64,000 nt of DNA from JAITWN01 sp050486285. Its GTDB lineage: Bacteria > Pseudomonadota > Gammaproteobacteria > SZUA-140. The translations under genes and the position numbers were made by a program. The DNA lies in the NCBI GenBank assembly GCA_050486285.1, contig JBJHCZ010000008.1, positions 62,001 to 126,000 on the forward strand, in the 5' to 3' direction. Positions 55,286 through 62,621 of the stretch are shown here, one piece after another. Under the pieces are notes generated by a model that was not told the DNA's origin, searched no databases, and saw only the letters and a list, made by a program, of their open reading frames with translations. Within the stretch, counting starts at the first letter, position 1. Each line of letters starts with the position of its first letter.

Positions 55286-56521
55286 CTACTTGTCCGCCCA
55301 GTAAGAGATCGGGATATCGACGTTGCCGTTGACGAACTTCTTCGGTCCCTCGGCGCAGGGATTGATATCGAAATCGAAGATCTCGGTCGGCAGGAACAGC
55401 GTCGCGCAGACGTTCGGGATGTCGACGATGCCGCTGATGTGACCCTGCACGGGCGCGGTGCCGAGGATCGCATAGGCCTGGGCGCCGCTGTAGCCGAACT
55501 TCTTCAGGTACTCGATCGCGTTCAGGCAGGCCTGCCGATAGGAGACATGCGCATCGAGGTAGTGCTGCTTGCCGGACTCATCGACCGAGATGCCCTCGAA
55601 GATCAGGTGGCGCTTGTACTCCGGCGTCAGCGGGCTCGGCTGGAAGATCGGATTCTTTACCGCATATTTGGCAATGCCGTCCTTGATGACATTGACGCGG
55701 ATGTGTATCCAGCCTGCCATCTCGATTGCGCCGCAGAAGGTGATCTCGCCGTCGCCCTGTGAAAAGTGCAGGTCGCCCATCGACAGCCCGCCGCCCTTGA
55801 CATAGACAGGGAAAAACACCCGCGAGCCTTTGGTCAGATCCTTGATGTCGCAGTTACCGCCGTGTTCGCGCGGTGGCACCGTGCGCGCTGCCTCCGCCGC
55901 GGCGCCCTTCAGCGCGGAGCCGCTCATCTTTCCCATGTGCGCGGTTTCGGCATACGGCGGCGCCGCCAGCGGCGGCGTGCGCTGCGGATCGGTTGCGATC
56001 AGCGCGGCCTCCCGCTTGTTCCATTGCGCGAGCAGCTCCTTCGACGGCAGGCATCCGATCAGGCCCGGGTGCATGATGCCGGCGAACGATACCCCGGGCA
56101 CATGACGGGACGATGTGTAGATGCCGTTGAAGTCCCAGATCGACTTGCGAGCGTCCGGAAAGTGCTCGGTCAGGAAGCCGCCGCCGTTTTCCTTCGCGAA
56201 GAATCCGTTGAAACCCCACTGGAACTGGTCAAGCGTGCCGACGTCGAGGATATCGACGACCAGCAGGTCGCCGGGCTCGACGCCGTCGACGCCGATCGGT
56301 CCGCTCAGGTAATGCACCTTGGTCAGATCGACGTCGCGGACGTCGTCGGCGGAATCGCTGTTACCGATCTGCCCGCCGGTCCAGTCCATGCACTCGAGGA
56401 TGAAATCGTCGCCGGGCTTGACCCATGCATACATCGGGATATCAGGATGCCAGCGATTGTGTATCGAGTCGTGCTCCTCGGGTGATTTCGAGAAATCTAT
56501 CTTGATCAGTCTTTCTGCCAT
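55286..56521 (-). CDS. fmdA: Formamidase / acetamidase (FmdA)
   Basis: Cytoplasmic hydrolase releasing ammonia from formamide or other short amides. The family blocks HNRWHPDIPMYAWVKPGDDF, GPIGVDGVEPGDLLVVDIL, SFAGIMHPGLIGCLPS, HGGNCDIKDLTKGS, GGGLSMGDLHFSQGDGEI and the C-terminal SYWADK are all present. Length 411. ATG 56521 has AGGAGAAGAGG upstream. It has its own sigma-54 promoter and is divergent from the porin/ABC transporter operon that would bring in its substrate. Confidence 0.94.
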   Translation of the reverse strand: MAERLIKIDFSKSPEEHDSIHNRWHPDIPMYAWVKPGDDFILECMDWTGGQIGNSDSADDVRDVDLTKVHYLSGPIGVDGVEPGDLLVVDILDVGTLDQFQWGFNGFFAKENGGGFLTEHFPDARKSIWDFNGIYTSSRHVPGVSFAGIMHPGLIGCLPSKELLAQWNKREAALIATDPQRTPPLAAPPYAETAHMGKMSGSALKGAAAEAARTVPPREHGGNCDIKDLTKGSRVFFPVYVKGGGLSMGDLHFSQGDGEITFCGAIEMAGWIHIRVNVIKDGIAKYAVKNPIFQPSPLTPEYKRHLIFEGISVDESGKQHYLDAHVSYRQACLNAIEYLKKFGYSGAQAYAILGTAPVQGHISGIVDIPNVCATLFLPTEIFDFDINPCAEGPKKFVNGNVDIPISYWADK

Positions 56522-56575
56522 GGTCCTCTTCTCCTGTTGACGGGTGCGCGATGCGCGCCGCTCACAGGTCAACAG

Positions 56576-56591
56576 AGCATGTTGCGTGCCA
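56576..56591 (-). promoter_or_regulatory. Sigma-54 promoter of fmdAB
   Basis: On the minus strand TGGCAC-GCAAC-ATGCT fits the -24/-12 consensus TGGCAC-N5-TTGCA with the invariant GG and GC in place. The predicted transcript starts about 45 bases upstream of fmdA. Confidence 0.75.
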
Positions 56592-56646
56592 GGCGAAAAA
56601 GACGGACAAGGACGCACGAATTCATCCAGACGCATGCGCGCAGCTG

Positions 56647-56685
56647 TTTGTCACTGACATTGTCACGCAATGTCATGTGACATTC
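56647..56685. promoter_or_regulatory. Palindromic upstream activator sites shared by fmdAB and the porin/ABC operon
   Basis: Interlocked inverted repeats: TGTCACTGACA (56649-56659), GACATTG-TCACG-CAATGTC (56656-56674) and AATGTCA-TG-TGACATT (56669-56684). They share the half-site AATGTCA/TGACATT. The cluster is about 65-100 bases from each of the two sigma-54 promoters, a normal distance for an enhancer. It is a candidate binding site of one of the two sigma-54 activators in the region. Confidence 0.7.
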
Positions 56686-56748
56686 TGCGCAAGGTCCCGA
56701 TTGCGCTGCATCGCGCATATATAGGACAACGCATTGCCGGAAATGGCG

Positions 56749-56764
56749 TGGCATACCGGTTGCA
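56749..56764 (+). promoter_or_regulatory. Sigma-54 promoter of the porin/ABC transporter operon
   Basis: TGGCAT-ACCGG-TTGCA matches TGGCAC-N5-TTGCA at 10 of 11 bases. It lies 52 bases upstream of the porin ATG. Confidence 0.82.
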
Positions 56765-56815
56765 ATCGCTCTCTTTGAGGAAGCCATTCCGGCTTCAGTC
56801 ACTGGAGAGGACGAC

Positions 56816-57571
56816 ATGAAATATACGGGAAGAATTCCATCACTATTGCTGGCCCCGGCTTTGCTGATGCCGGTAGCAATGACCAGCCTGAGCGCTCAGG
56901 CCGAACTCACTGCCGGCGTGACCTTCGCATCGAAATACATATTGCGCGGCATCGTCGAAGAGAACAGCGGCACCGCGATGCAGGTCAGTCTCGACTATGC
57001 GCATGGGAGTGGTTTCTACGCCGGATGGTGGGCATCGAACCTGAGCTATACCTACGACAAGACCGGTGCGGACGCTTATACCACGCAGGGCTTCGAGAAC
57101 GACTTTTATGCGGGCTATGCCGGGTCGATCGGCGACTTCACATACAACATCGGCCTGATCCAGTTCTATTACATCAATGTGGATGATTCCAGCCTCCCTG
57201 AGCTGGTGCTCGGCGCCGGTTACGGGCCGTTCAGCGTCCAGGCGCAGTACCTGCTGGCCGACGGCTGGTGGGGCAACGCGGGCGACACCTACTTCACCGC
57301 CAACTACAGCGGCACGCTGGTCGGAGATCTCGGACTGGGCGTTTCTCTCGGCTACTACCTGTATGACGACGACGATGCCGGCAACTCCAAGGCCTCCTTC
57401 GTCACCACAGAGGACTCCGCGTTCCGTCACCTGAATCTGACGCTGACGCACCCGCTCGCAGATTCCGGATTCGATCTGTCGGTGACCTACATCATTGCCG
57501 GCGAAGATCGCGGCGGCAACGAATACGACGACACGATGGTCCTCAGCGTGTCACGCAGTTTCGATCTTTAA
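56816..57571 (+). CDS. TorF-family putative porin
   Basis: Outer-membrane channel candidate for amides or urea. Signal peptide (LLLAPALLMPVAMTSLSAQA) and then ELTAGVTFASKYILRGI, VSLDYAHGSGFYAGWWASN and a terminal SVSRSFDL, all typical of TorF-type conserved porin-like proteins. Length 251. ATG 56816 has a GAGAGGAC site. First gene of a six-gene operon. Formamide operons of Methylophilus also contain a porin gene (fmdC), which supports the role, though not by direct sequence match. Confidence 0.85.
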   Translation: MKYTGRIPSLLLAPALLMPVAMTSLSAQAELTAGVTFASKYILRGIVEENSGTAMQVSLDYAHGSGFYAGWWASNLSYTYDKTGADAYTTQGFENDFYAGYAGSIGDFTYNIGLIQFYYINVDDSSLPELVLGAGYGPFSVQAQYLLADGWWGNAGDTYFTANYSGTLVGDLGLGVSLGYYLYDDDDAGNSKASFVTTEDSAFRHLNLTLTHPLADSGFDLSVTYIIAGEDRGGNEYDDTMVLSVSRSFDL

Positions 57572-57597
57572 TGCAAATATCACAGAGGAGTCATGTC

Positions 57598-58866
57598 ATG
57601 AAGCACATCATCGAAGCGGGAGCGGAGAGGCCGGGCAGAAATCCGCGGCGCGGGATCAAGTCGATGCTCGCCGGCCTCGCGGCCGCGATCATGCTGGCCG
57701 CGCCGGCCGTGCATGCGGGTGGACCACCCACCCCGCAGGTCAATACCACCGGGCTGGCGGTCACTGATACCACGGTCAAGGTCGGTATCCTGCATTCGCT
57801 GACCGGCACGATGGCAATCAGCGAACAGGGCTCGGTCGAGGCCGAGAAGCTGGCAATCGCCCAGATCAACGCCCAGGGCGGCGTTCTGGGCAGGCAGATC
57901 GAATTCATCGTCGAGGATGGCGCCAGCGACTGGCCGACCTTTGCCGAGAAGGCGAGAAAGCTGCTGGTGCAGGACAAGGTCGCTGCGGTGTTCGGCGCGT
58001 GGACGTCGGCGTCACGCAAGGCGGTACTGCCCGTATTCGAGCGCCAGAACGGCCTGCTCTACTACCCGACTTTCTACGAGGGCCTCGAGCAGTCGAAGAA
58101 CGTCATCTACACAGGACAGGAAGCGACACAACAGATTCTCGCCGGACTCGACTGGGTCGCGCGCGAGAAGGGCGCGAAGACATTCTACCTGGTCGGCTCG
58201 GACTACATCTGGCCGCGCACCAGCATGAAGATCGCCCGTATCCATATCGAGCAGCATCTCGGCGGGCAGGTCGTCGGCGAGGACTATGCGCCCCTCGGTC
58301 ATGTTCAGTTCGGTTCTCTGATCAACCGCATCCGTCTGCGCAAGCCGGACGTGATCTTCGCCGCGGTCGTCGGCGGCAGTAACGTCGCCTGGTACCGTCA
58401 GCTAAAGGCAGCGGGCATCACCGGCGATCGCCAGACACTGCTGACGCTGTCAGTGACCGAGGACGAGATGACCGGCATCGGCGGCGACAATATGGAAGGC
58501 TTCTACTCGTCGATGAAATACTTCCAGTCCCTCGACAATCCGAACAACAAGGCCTTCGTCGAGGCATTCAAGGCTGCCAACGGCAAGGATGCGGTCATCG
58601 GCGACGTGACCCAGGCCGCCTACCTTGGTCCCTGGTTGTGGAAGGAAGCGGTTGAGCGCGCCGGCAGCTTCGACGTCGACAAGGTCGTCGCAGCCTCGCC
58701 CGGTATCGAACTGCATAGCGCGCCGGAGGGTTACGTCAAGGTCCACGAGAATCATCACTTGTGGAGCAGGACACGGATCGCACAGTGGCAGCGCGACGGG
58801 ACCGCAAAGATCGTATTCGAATCCGACCTGATCGAGCCCAATCCGTTCCCGGCAGGCTATCAATAA
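57598..58866 (+). CDS. Urea/short-chain amide ABC transporter substrate-binding protein (UrtA/FmdD-like)
   Basis: Periplasmic type I binding protein. The twin-basic start leads to an AGLAAAIMLAAPAVHA signal peptide. VKVGILHSLTGTMAISEQGSVEAEKLAI, WTSASRKAVLPVFERQNGLLYYPTFYEG and NHHLWSRTRIAQW match UrtA/FmdD proteins. The UrtA group binds urea or amides; the fmdA neighbour favours amides. Length 422 from ATG 57598, chosen for GAGGAG seven bases upstream; an in-frame ATG at 57571 overlaps the porin stop. The 3' end has a strong hairpin. Confidence 0.92.
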   Translation: MKHIIEAGAERPGRNPRRGIKSMLAGLAAAIMLAAPAVHAGGPPTPQVNTTGLAVTDTTVKVGILHSLTGTMAISEQGSVEAEKLAIAQINAQGGVLGRQIEFIVEDGASDWPTFAEKARKLLVQDKVAAVFGAWTSASRKAVLPVFERQNGLLYYPTFYEGLEQSKNVIYTGQEATQQILAGLDWVAREKGAKTFYLVGSDYIWPRTSMKIARIHIEQHLGGQVVGEDYAPLGHVQFGSLINRIRLRKPDVIFAAVVGGSNVAWYRQLKAAGITGDRQTLLTLSVTEDEMTGIGGDNMEGFYSSMKYFQSLDNPNNKAFVEAFKAANGKDAVIGDVTQAAYLGPWLWKEAVERAGSFDVDKVVAASPGIELHSAPEGYVKVHENHHLWSRTRIAQWQRDGTAKIVFESDLIEPNPFPAGYQ

Positions 58867-58876
58867 CCACGAGGAT

Positions 58877-58900
58877 GCCCCGGGACCGATGTCCCGGGGC
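58877..58900 (+). other. Strong hairpin after the binding-protein gene
   Basis: GCCCCGGGAC-CGAT-GTCCCGGGGC is a perfect 10-base stem ten bases after the stop codon, without a T run. Such stems often protect the abundant binding-protein mRNA and limit expression of the permease genes (inference). Confidence 0.65.
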
Positions 58901-58947
58901 GCCCCGACGGCAACCAGGACGGATAACCAGTCACCGGAGAATGGATC

Positions 58948-59865
58948 ATGTCTGATTTCACCGCACAGGAACTCGGCGCAATCCTCGCGATGCAGGGTTT
59001 CGCCGGACTCAGCCTCTTCAGCGTACTGCTGCTGATGGCGCTGGGTCTAGCGATCATCTATGGACAGATGGGCGTCATCAACATGGCCCATGGCGAGTTC
59101 ATGGTGATCGGGGCCTACACGACCTTCTGGATCTCCGGCATCGCCGCATCGATGGGGTTGACCGACTACTATTTCTTCATTGCGATTGCCGCCGCGTTCC
59201 TGATCGCCGGCGCCTTCGGTTTCTTCATCGAGTGGTCGCTGATCCGCCATCTTTACAAGCGGCCGCTGGACACGTTGCTCGCGACCTGGGGGCTCGGCCT
59301 GATCATGCAACAGATATTCCGCTCGACTTTCGGCGCGCGCGAGGTCAGCCCGGCGACGCCGTCGTGGCTGCTGGGTTCCTGGCAGCCGACGCCGGGCATC
59401 GATATCCCTCTCAACGGCCTTTTCATCATGGCACTCACGGTCATCGTCACGGTCGTGGTGTTCCTGCTGCTGTTTCGCTCCCGCTGGGGCATCAAGGTAC
59501 GGGCGACGACCCAGAATCGTGTCATGAGCAACGCCGCCGGCATCAACACCGCGATGGTCGACCGCCTGACCTTTGCGCTCGGCTGCGGCATTGCCGGCAT
59601 CGCCGGCGCCGCTTTCACGACGATCTCGTCGACCGGACCTACCAGCGGCCAGCTCTACATCGTTGACACCTTCCTGGTAGTGGTCTTTGGCGGCGCAGCC
59701 AGTCTGTTCGGAACGATCGCTTCCGCGTTCGGCATCGCCCAGGGTCAGTCGGTGCTCGAGTTCTTCATGGGCGGCTCAATGGCCAAGGTGCTGACGTTGC
59801 TGATCGTCATCGCGATCCTGATGATGCGGCCGGAAGGCCTGTTCGCGCGCAAGATTCGCAAGTAA
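58948..59865 (+). CDS. Urea/amide ABC transporter permease (UrtB/FmdE-like)
   Basis: LivH-type permease of the branched-chain amino acid/urea superfamily. IYGQMGVINMAHGEFMVIGAY (near residue 35) is the LivH signature, with GINTAMVDRLTFALGCGIAGIAG near 190. Eight to nine membrane segments. Length 305; the N-terminal domain of longer UrtB proteins is absent. It lies 81 bases after the binding protein. Confidence 0.92.
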   Translation: MSDFTAQELGAILAMQGFAGLSLFSVLLLMALGLAIIYGQMGVINMAHGEFMVIGAYTTFWISGIAASMGLTDYYFFIAIAAAFLIAGAFGFFIEWSLIRHLYKRPLDTLLATWGLGLIMQQIFRSTFGAREVSPATPSWLLGSWQPTPGIDIPLNGLFIMALTVIVTVVVFLLLFRSRWGIKVRATTQNRVMSNAAGINTAMVDRLTFALGCGIAGIAGAAFTTISSTGPTSGQLYIVDTFLVVVFGGAASLFGTIASAFGIAQGQSVLEFFMGGSMAKVLTLLIVIAILMMRPEGLFARKIRK

Positions 59866-59882
59866 TCACGGGAGCAGGAACA

Positions 59883-61139
59883 ATGAAATCGATAGGTGCG
59901 CATCTGTTTTCAGGGAAGTCGGGCCTGCTGTCGCTGGCGATACTTGCGGTGCTGATCCTGGTGGTCCTGCCGCTCGCGCTGGATATCTTCCGCCTGAATC
60001 TGGTCGGGAAGTATCTGAGTTTCGCCTTCGTCGCCGTCGGGCTCGTGCTGTTGTGGGGGTATGGTGGCGTGCTGAGCCTCGGGCAGGGGATATTCTTCGG
60101 CCTCGGGGGTTACGCAATGGCGATGTTCCTGAAGCTCGAGGCCTCGGACCCCGAGAGCACGTCGATCCAGACGACGCCCGGCATTCCGGACTTCATGGAC
60201 TGGAACCAGATCACCGAGCTGCCGTTCTTCTGGGTCCCGTTCCACAGTCTGACCTTCACCCTGATAGCGATCGTCATGGTGCCTGCCCTGTTCGCGTTCC
60301 TGATCGGCGCGGCGATGTTCAAGCGTCGTGTCAGCGGAGTCTATTTCGCGATCATCACCCAGGCCATCGCGCTGATCCTCACGATCCTGATCGTCGGCCA
60401 GCAGGGCCTGACCGGAGGCATCAACGGCATCACCGATCTGAGGACGCTGAAGGGATGGGACATCCGCACCGATGAGGCGCAGTATCTGCTCTATTACATC
60501 AACGCCGTCCTGCTGATTGGCTGCATACTGTTGGGCAAGTACATCATCGACGGAAAACTTGGGCGCCTCCTGCTCGCGATGCGTGACAAGGAGGATCGCG
60601 TGCGCTTCTCCGGCTACGATGTGTCGAGCTTCAAAATCTTCATCTTCTGCGTTGCGGCGGCGATGTCCGGCATTGGCGGCGCAATGTTCACATTGCAGGT
60701 AGGTTTCATGTCGCCGTCTTTCGTCGGCATCATCCCGTCGATCGAGTTCGTGATCTTCGCTGCGGTCGGCGGCCGCTTCTCGTTGATCGGTGCGGTCTAC
60801 GGCGCGATGATCGTCAGCTGGGCCAAGACGATGTTCTCGGAGGCCTATCCGGAAATGTGGCTGTTCCTGATGGGCGCCCTGTTCATCAGTGTCGTGATGT
60901 TCTTCCCGAAGGGCGTCGCCGGCATCTGGGAGAGCCACGGCAACAGGCTTGGCGCACTGTTGCGCAGTCTGCGCTCCGGCGCCGCCGCGACATCCTCCAC
61001 CGCGGGCCCGCTGCCTGACGGCGGCGGTTCGGGAGGCATTGCGGCACCCGTACAGAAACCGCAGCCGCAGATTGCGCCGCGCGAGACCCGCGCCCTCGAC
61101 GTCAAGGGCGGCATCGCCGTCGGGAGGGCCAAGTCATGA
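59883..61139 (+). CDS. Urea/amide ABC transporter permease (UrtC/FmdF-like)
   Basis: LivM-type permease. GYGGVLSLGQGIFFGLGGYAMAMFLKLE and KRRVSGVYFAIITQAIALIL are typical; GRLLLAMRDKEDRVRFSGYDVSSFKIFIF is the coupling-helix region contacting the ATPases. Ten or so membrane segments. Length 418, about 40-60 residues longer than usual because of a Gly/Pro/Ala-rich C-terminal tail (from about 360). Overlaps the next gene (ATGA). Confidence 0.92.
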   Translation: MKSIGAHLFSGKSGLLSLAILAVLILVVLPLALDIFRLNLVGKYLSFAFVAVGLVLLWGYGGVLSLGQGIFFGLGGYAMAMFLKLEASDPESTSIQTTPGIPDFMDWNQITELPFFWVPFHSLTFTLIAIVMVPALFAFLIGAAMFKRRVSGVYFAIITQAIALILTILIVGQQGLTGGINGITDLRTLKGWDIRTDEAQYLLYYINAVLLIGCILLGKYIIDGKLGRLLLAMRDKEDRVRFSGYDVSSFKIFIFCVAAAMSGIGGAMFTLQVGFMSPSFVGIIPSIEFVIFAAVGGRFSLIGAVYGAMIVSWAKTMFSEAYPEMWLFLMGALFISVVMFFPKGVAGIWESHGNRLGALLRSLRSGAAATSSTAGPLPDGGGSGGIAAPVQKPQPQIAPRETRALDVKGGIAVGRAKS

Positions 61140-61882
61140 GCAGCACGACGGACTTCGCGCTCGCGATCGAGGACCTGACCGTATCCTTTGACGGCTTCAA
61201 GGCGGTGGACAGCCTGAACATGTATATCGACAAGGACGAACTGCGTGTAGTCATAGGGCCGAACGGGGCCGGCAAGACGACCCTGCTGGACATGATCTGC
61301 GGGCGCACCCGTCCGACCTCCGGCAGCATAAAGTTCAAGGGCGCGGAACTCACCAGGCTTTCAGAGCATGCAATCGTTCGCGCCGGCGTCGGACGTAAAT
61401 TCCAGACACCTTCGATCTACGAAAACCTTTCGGTGTTCGAGAACCTCGAGCTGTCATATCCGGAAAGCCGCAGTGTCTGGGGTTGCCTGACCTTCAGGCG
61501 CAGATCGGAGCTCACAGGGCGCGTCAGGGAGATCGCCGAACTGATCCAGTTGAAAGACCGGCTCGATGTCGAGGCCGGGCTGCTGTCCCATGGCCAGAAG
61601 CAGTGGCTCGAGATCGGCATGCTGCTGATCCAGGAGCCGGAGCTGCTGATGCTCGACGAACCCGTCGCCGGCATGAGTGTCAAGGAGCGCGAGCAGACCG
61701 CGGAATTACTCGGCATGATCTGCAAGGGGCGTTCGGTGATCGTCATCGAGCACGACATGGAATTCGTCGAGCGCATCGCTCACAAGGTCACCGTCCTGCA
61801 CCAGGGCCGCATTCTCGCCGAGGGGCCGATGGAGCGGGTCAAGACCGATCCGCAGGTCATCGAAGTCTATATAGGGCACTAG
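61136..61882 (+). CDS. Urea/amide ABC transporter ATPase 1 (UrtD-like)
   Basis: LivG-type ATPase. Walker A GPNGAGKTTLLDMICG near 41, GRKFQTPSIYENLSVFENLELS, signature LLSHGQKQWLEIGMLL near 155 (LSHGQ as in UrtD), Walker B LLMLDEPVAGM. Length 248. The LSHGQ signature and the PSIYENLSVFENLELS Q-loop are the UrtD hallmark and separate it from LivG proper. Confidence 0.94.
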   Translation: MSSTTDFALAIEDLTVSFDGFKAVDSLNMYIDKDELRVVIGPNGAGKTTLLDMICGRTRPTSGSIKFKGAELTRLSEHAIVRAGVGRKFQTPSIYENLSVFENLELSYPESRSVWGCLTFRRRSELTGRVREIAELIQLKDRLDVEAGLLSHGQKQWLEIGMLLIQEPELLMLDEPVAGMSVKEREQTAELLGMICKGRSVIVIEHDMEFVERIAHKVTVLHQGRILAEGPMERVKTDPQVIEVYIGH

Positions 61883-61901
61883 CCAGGCACCAGGAGGCAT
61901 T

Positions 61902-62591
61902 ATGCTCAGTGTAAGGAATCTCAGCGTCAGTTACGGGCAAAGCCGGGTCATACACGGCATCGACTTCAGCGCCGACAAGAACGAGACAGTCGCGATCATG
62001 GGACGCAACGGCATGGGCAAGACGACGCTGTTCAAGTCCCTGATCGGCGTGCTCAACTCCAGTGACGGATCGATTCAGGTCGATGGCGTCGATATCAGCG
62101 CGATGGCTCCGTACCAGCGCGTGCGCAGCGGCATCGCCTATGTGCCGCAAGGGCGCATGATCTTTCCGGCGATGACGGTGCTGGAGAACATCAAGACCGG
62201 CCTGGAGGCCAAGGGTGGAAAGAAGATCCCCGACGAGATATTTTCGCTGTTTCCGGTACTGCATGAGATGCGGCATCGCCGCGGCGGCAATCTCTCCGGC
62301 GGACAGCAGCAACAGCTCGCAATCGCCCGCGCTCTGGTCACCGAGCCGAAGGTGTTGCTGCTCGACGAGCCGACCGAGGGTATCCAGCCGTCGATCATCA
62401 AGGACATCGCCGGCATCCTCAACGAGATCCGCCGCCTGCGTGATATCACGATCGTGGTCTCCGAGCAGGTGCTGAGCTTCACGATGGCGATCGCCGATCG
62501 CATCATCGTCATCGACAAGGGCAGGTTCATCCACGAGGACCGGCGCGAGGATGTCGATACCGCGAGGATCAGCCAGTACCTGTCGGTCTAG
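61902..62591 (+). CDS. Urea/amide ABC transporter ATPase 2 (UrtE-like)
   Basis: LivF-type ATPase. Starts MLSVRNLSVSYGQSRVIHGIDF; Walker A GRNGMGKTTLFKSLIGVL near 33, YVPQGRMIFPAMTVLENIKTGLE, signature NLSGGQQQQLAIARALV near 132, Walker B LLLDEPTEGIQPSI. Length 229. Last gene of the operon; convergent with the NifA-like regulator, 30 bases apart, with no obvious terminator. Confidence 0.94.
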   Translation: MLSVRNLSVSYGQSRVIHGIDFSADKNETVAIMGRNGMGKTTLFKSLIGVLNSSDGSIQVDGVDISAMAPYQRVRSGIAYVPQGRMIFPAMTVLENIKTGLEAKGGKKIPDEIFSLFPVLHEMRHRRGGNLSGGQQQQLAIARALVTEPKVLLLDEPTEGIQPSIIKDIAGILNEIRRLRDITIVVSEQVLSFTMAIADRIIVIDKGRFIHEDRREDVDTARISQYLSV

Positions 62592-62621
62592 GCGATCGGC
62601 AGGACTGCGGCGTCAACGCGG

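Noticed and set aside
57598..62591. Branched-chain amino acid (Liv) transporter
   Set aside because: The superfamily is the same, but the binding-protein motifs, the LSHGQ signature of ATPase 1 and the fmdAB neighbours point to the urea/amide (Urt/Fmd) branch.
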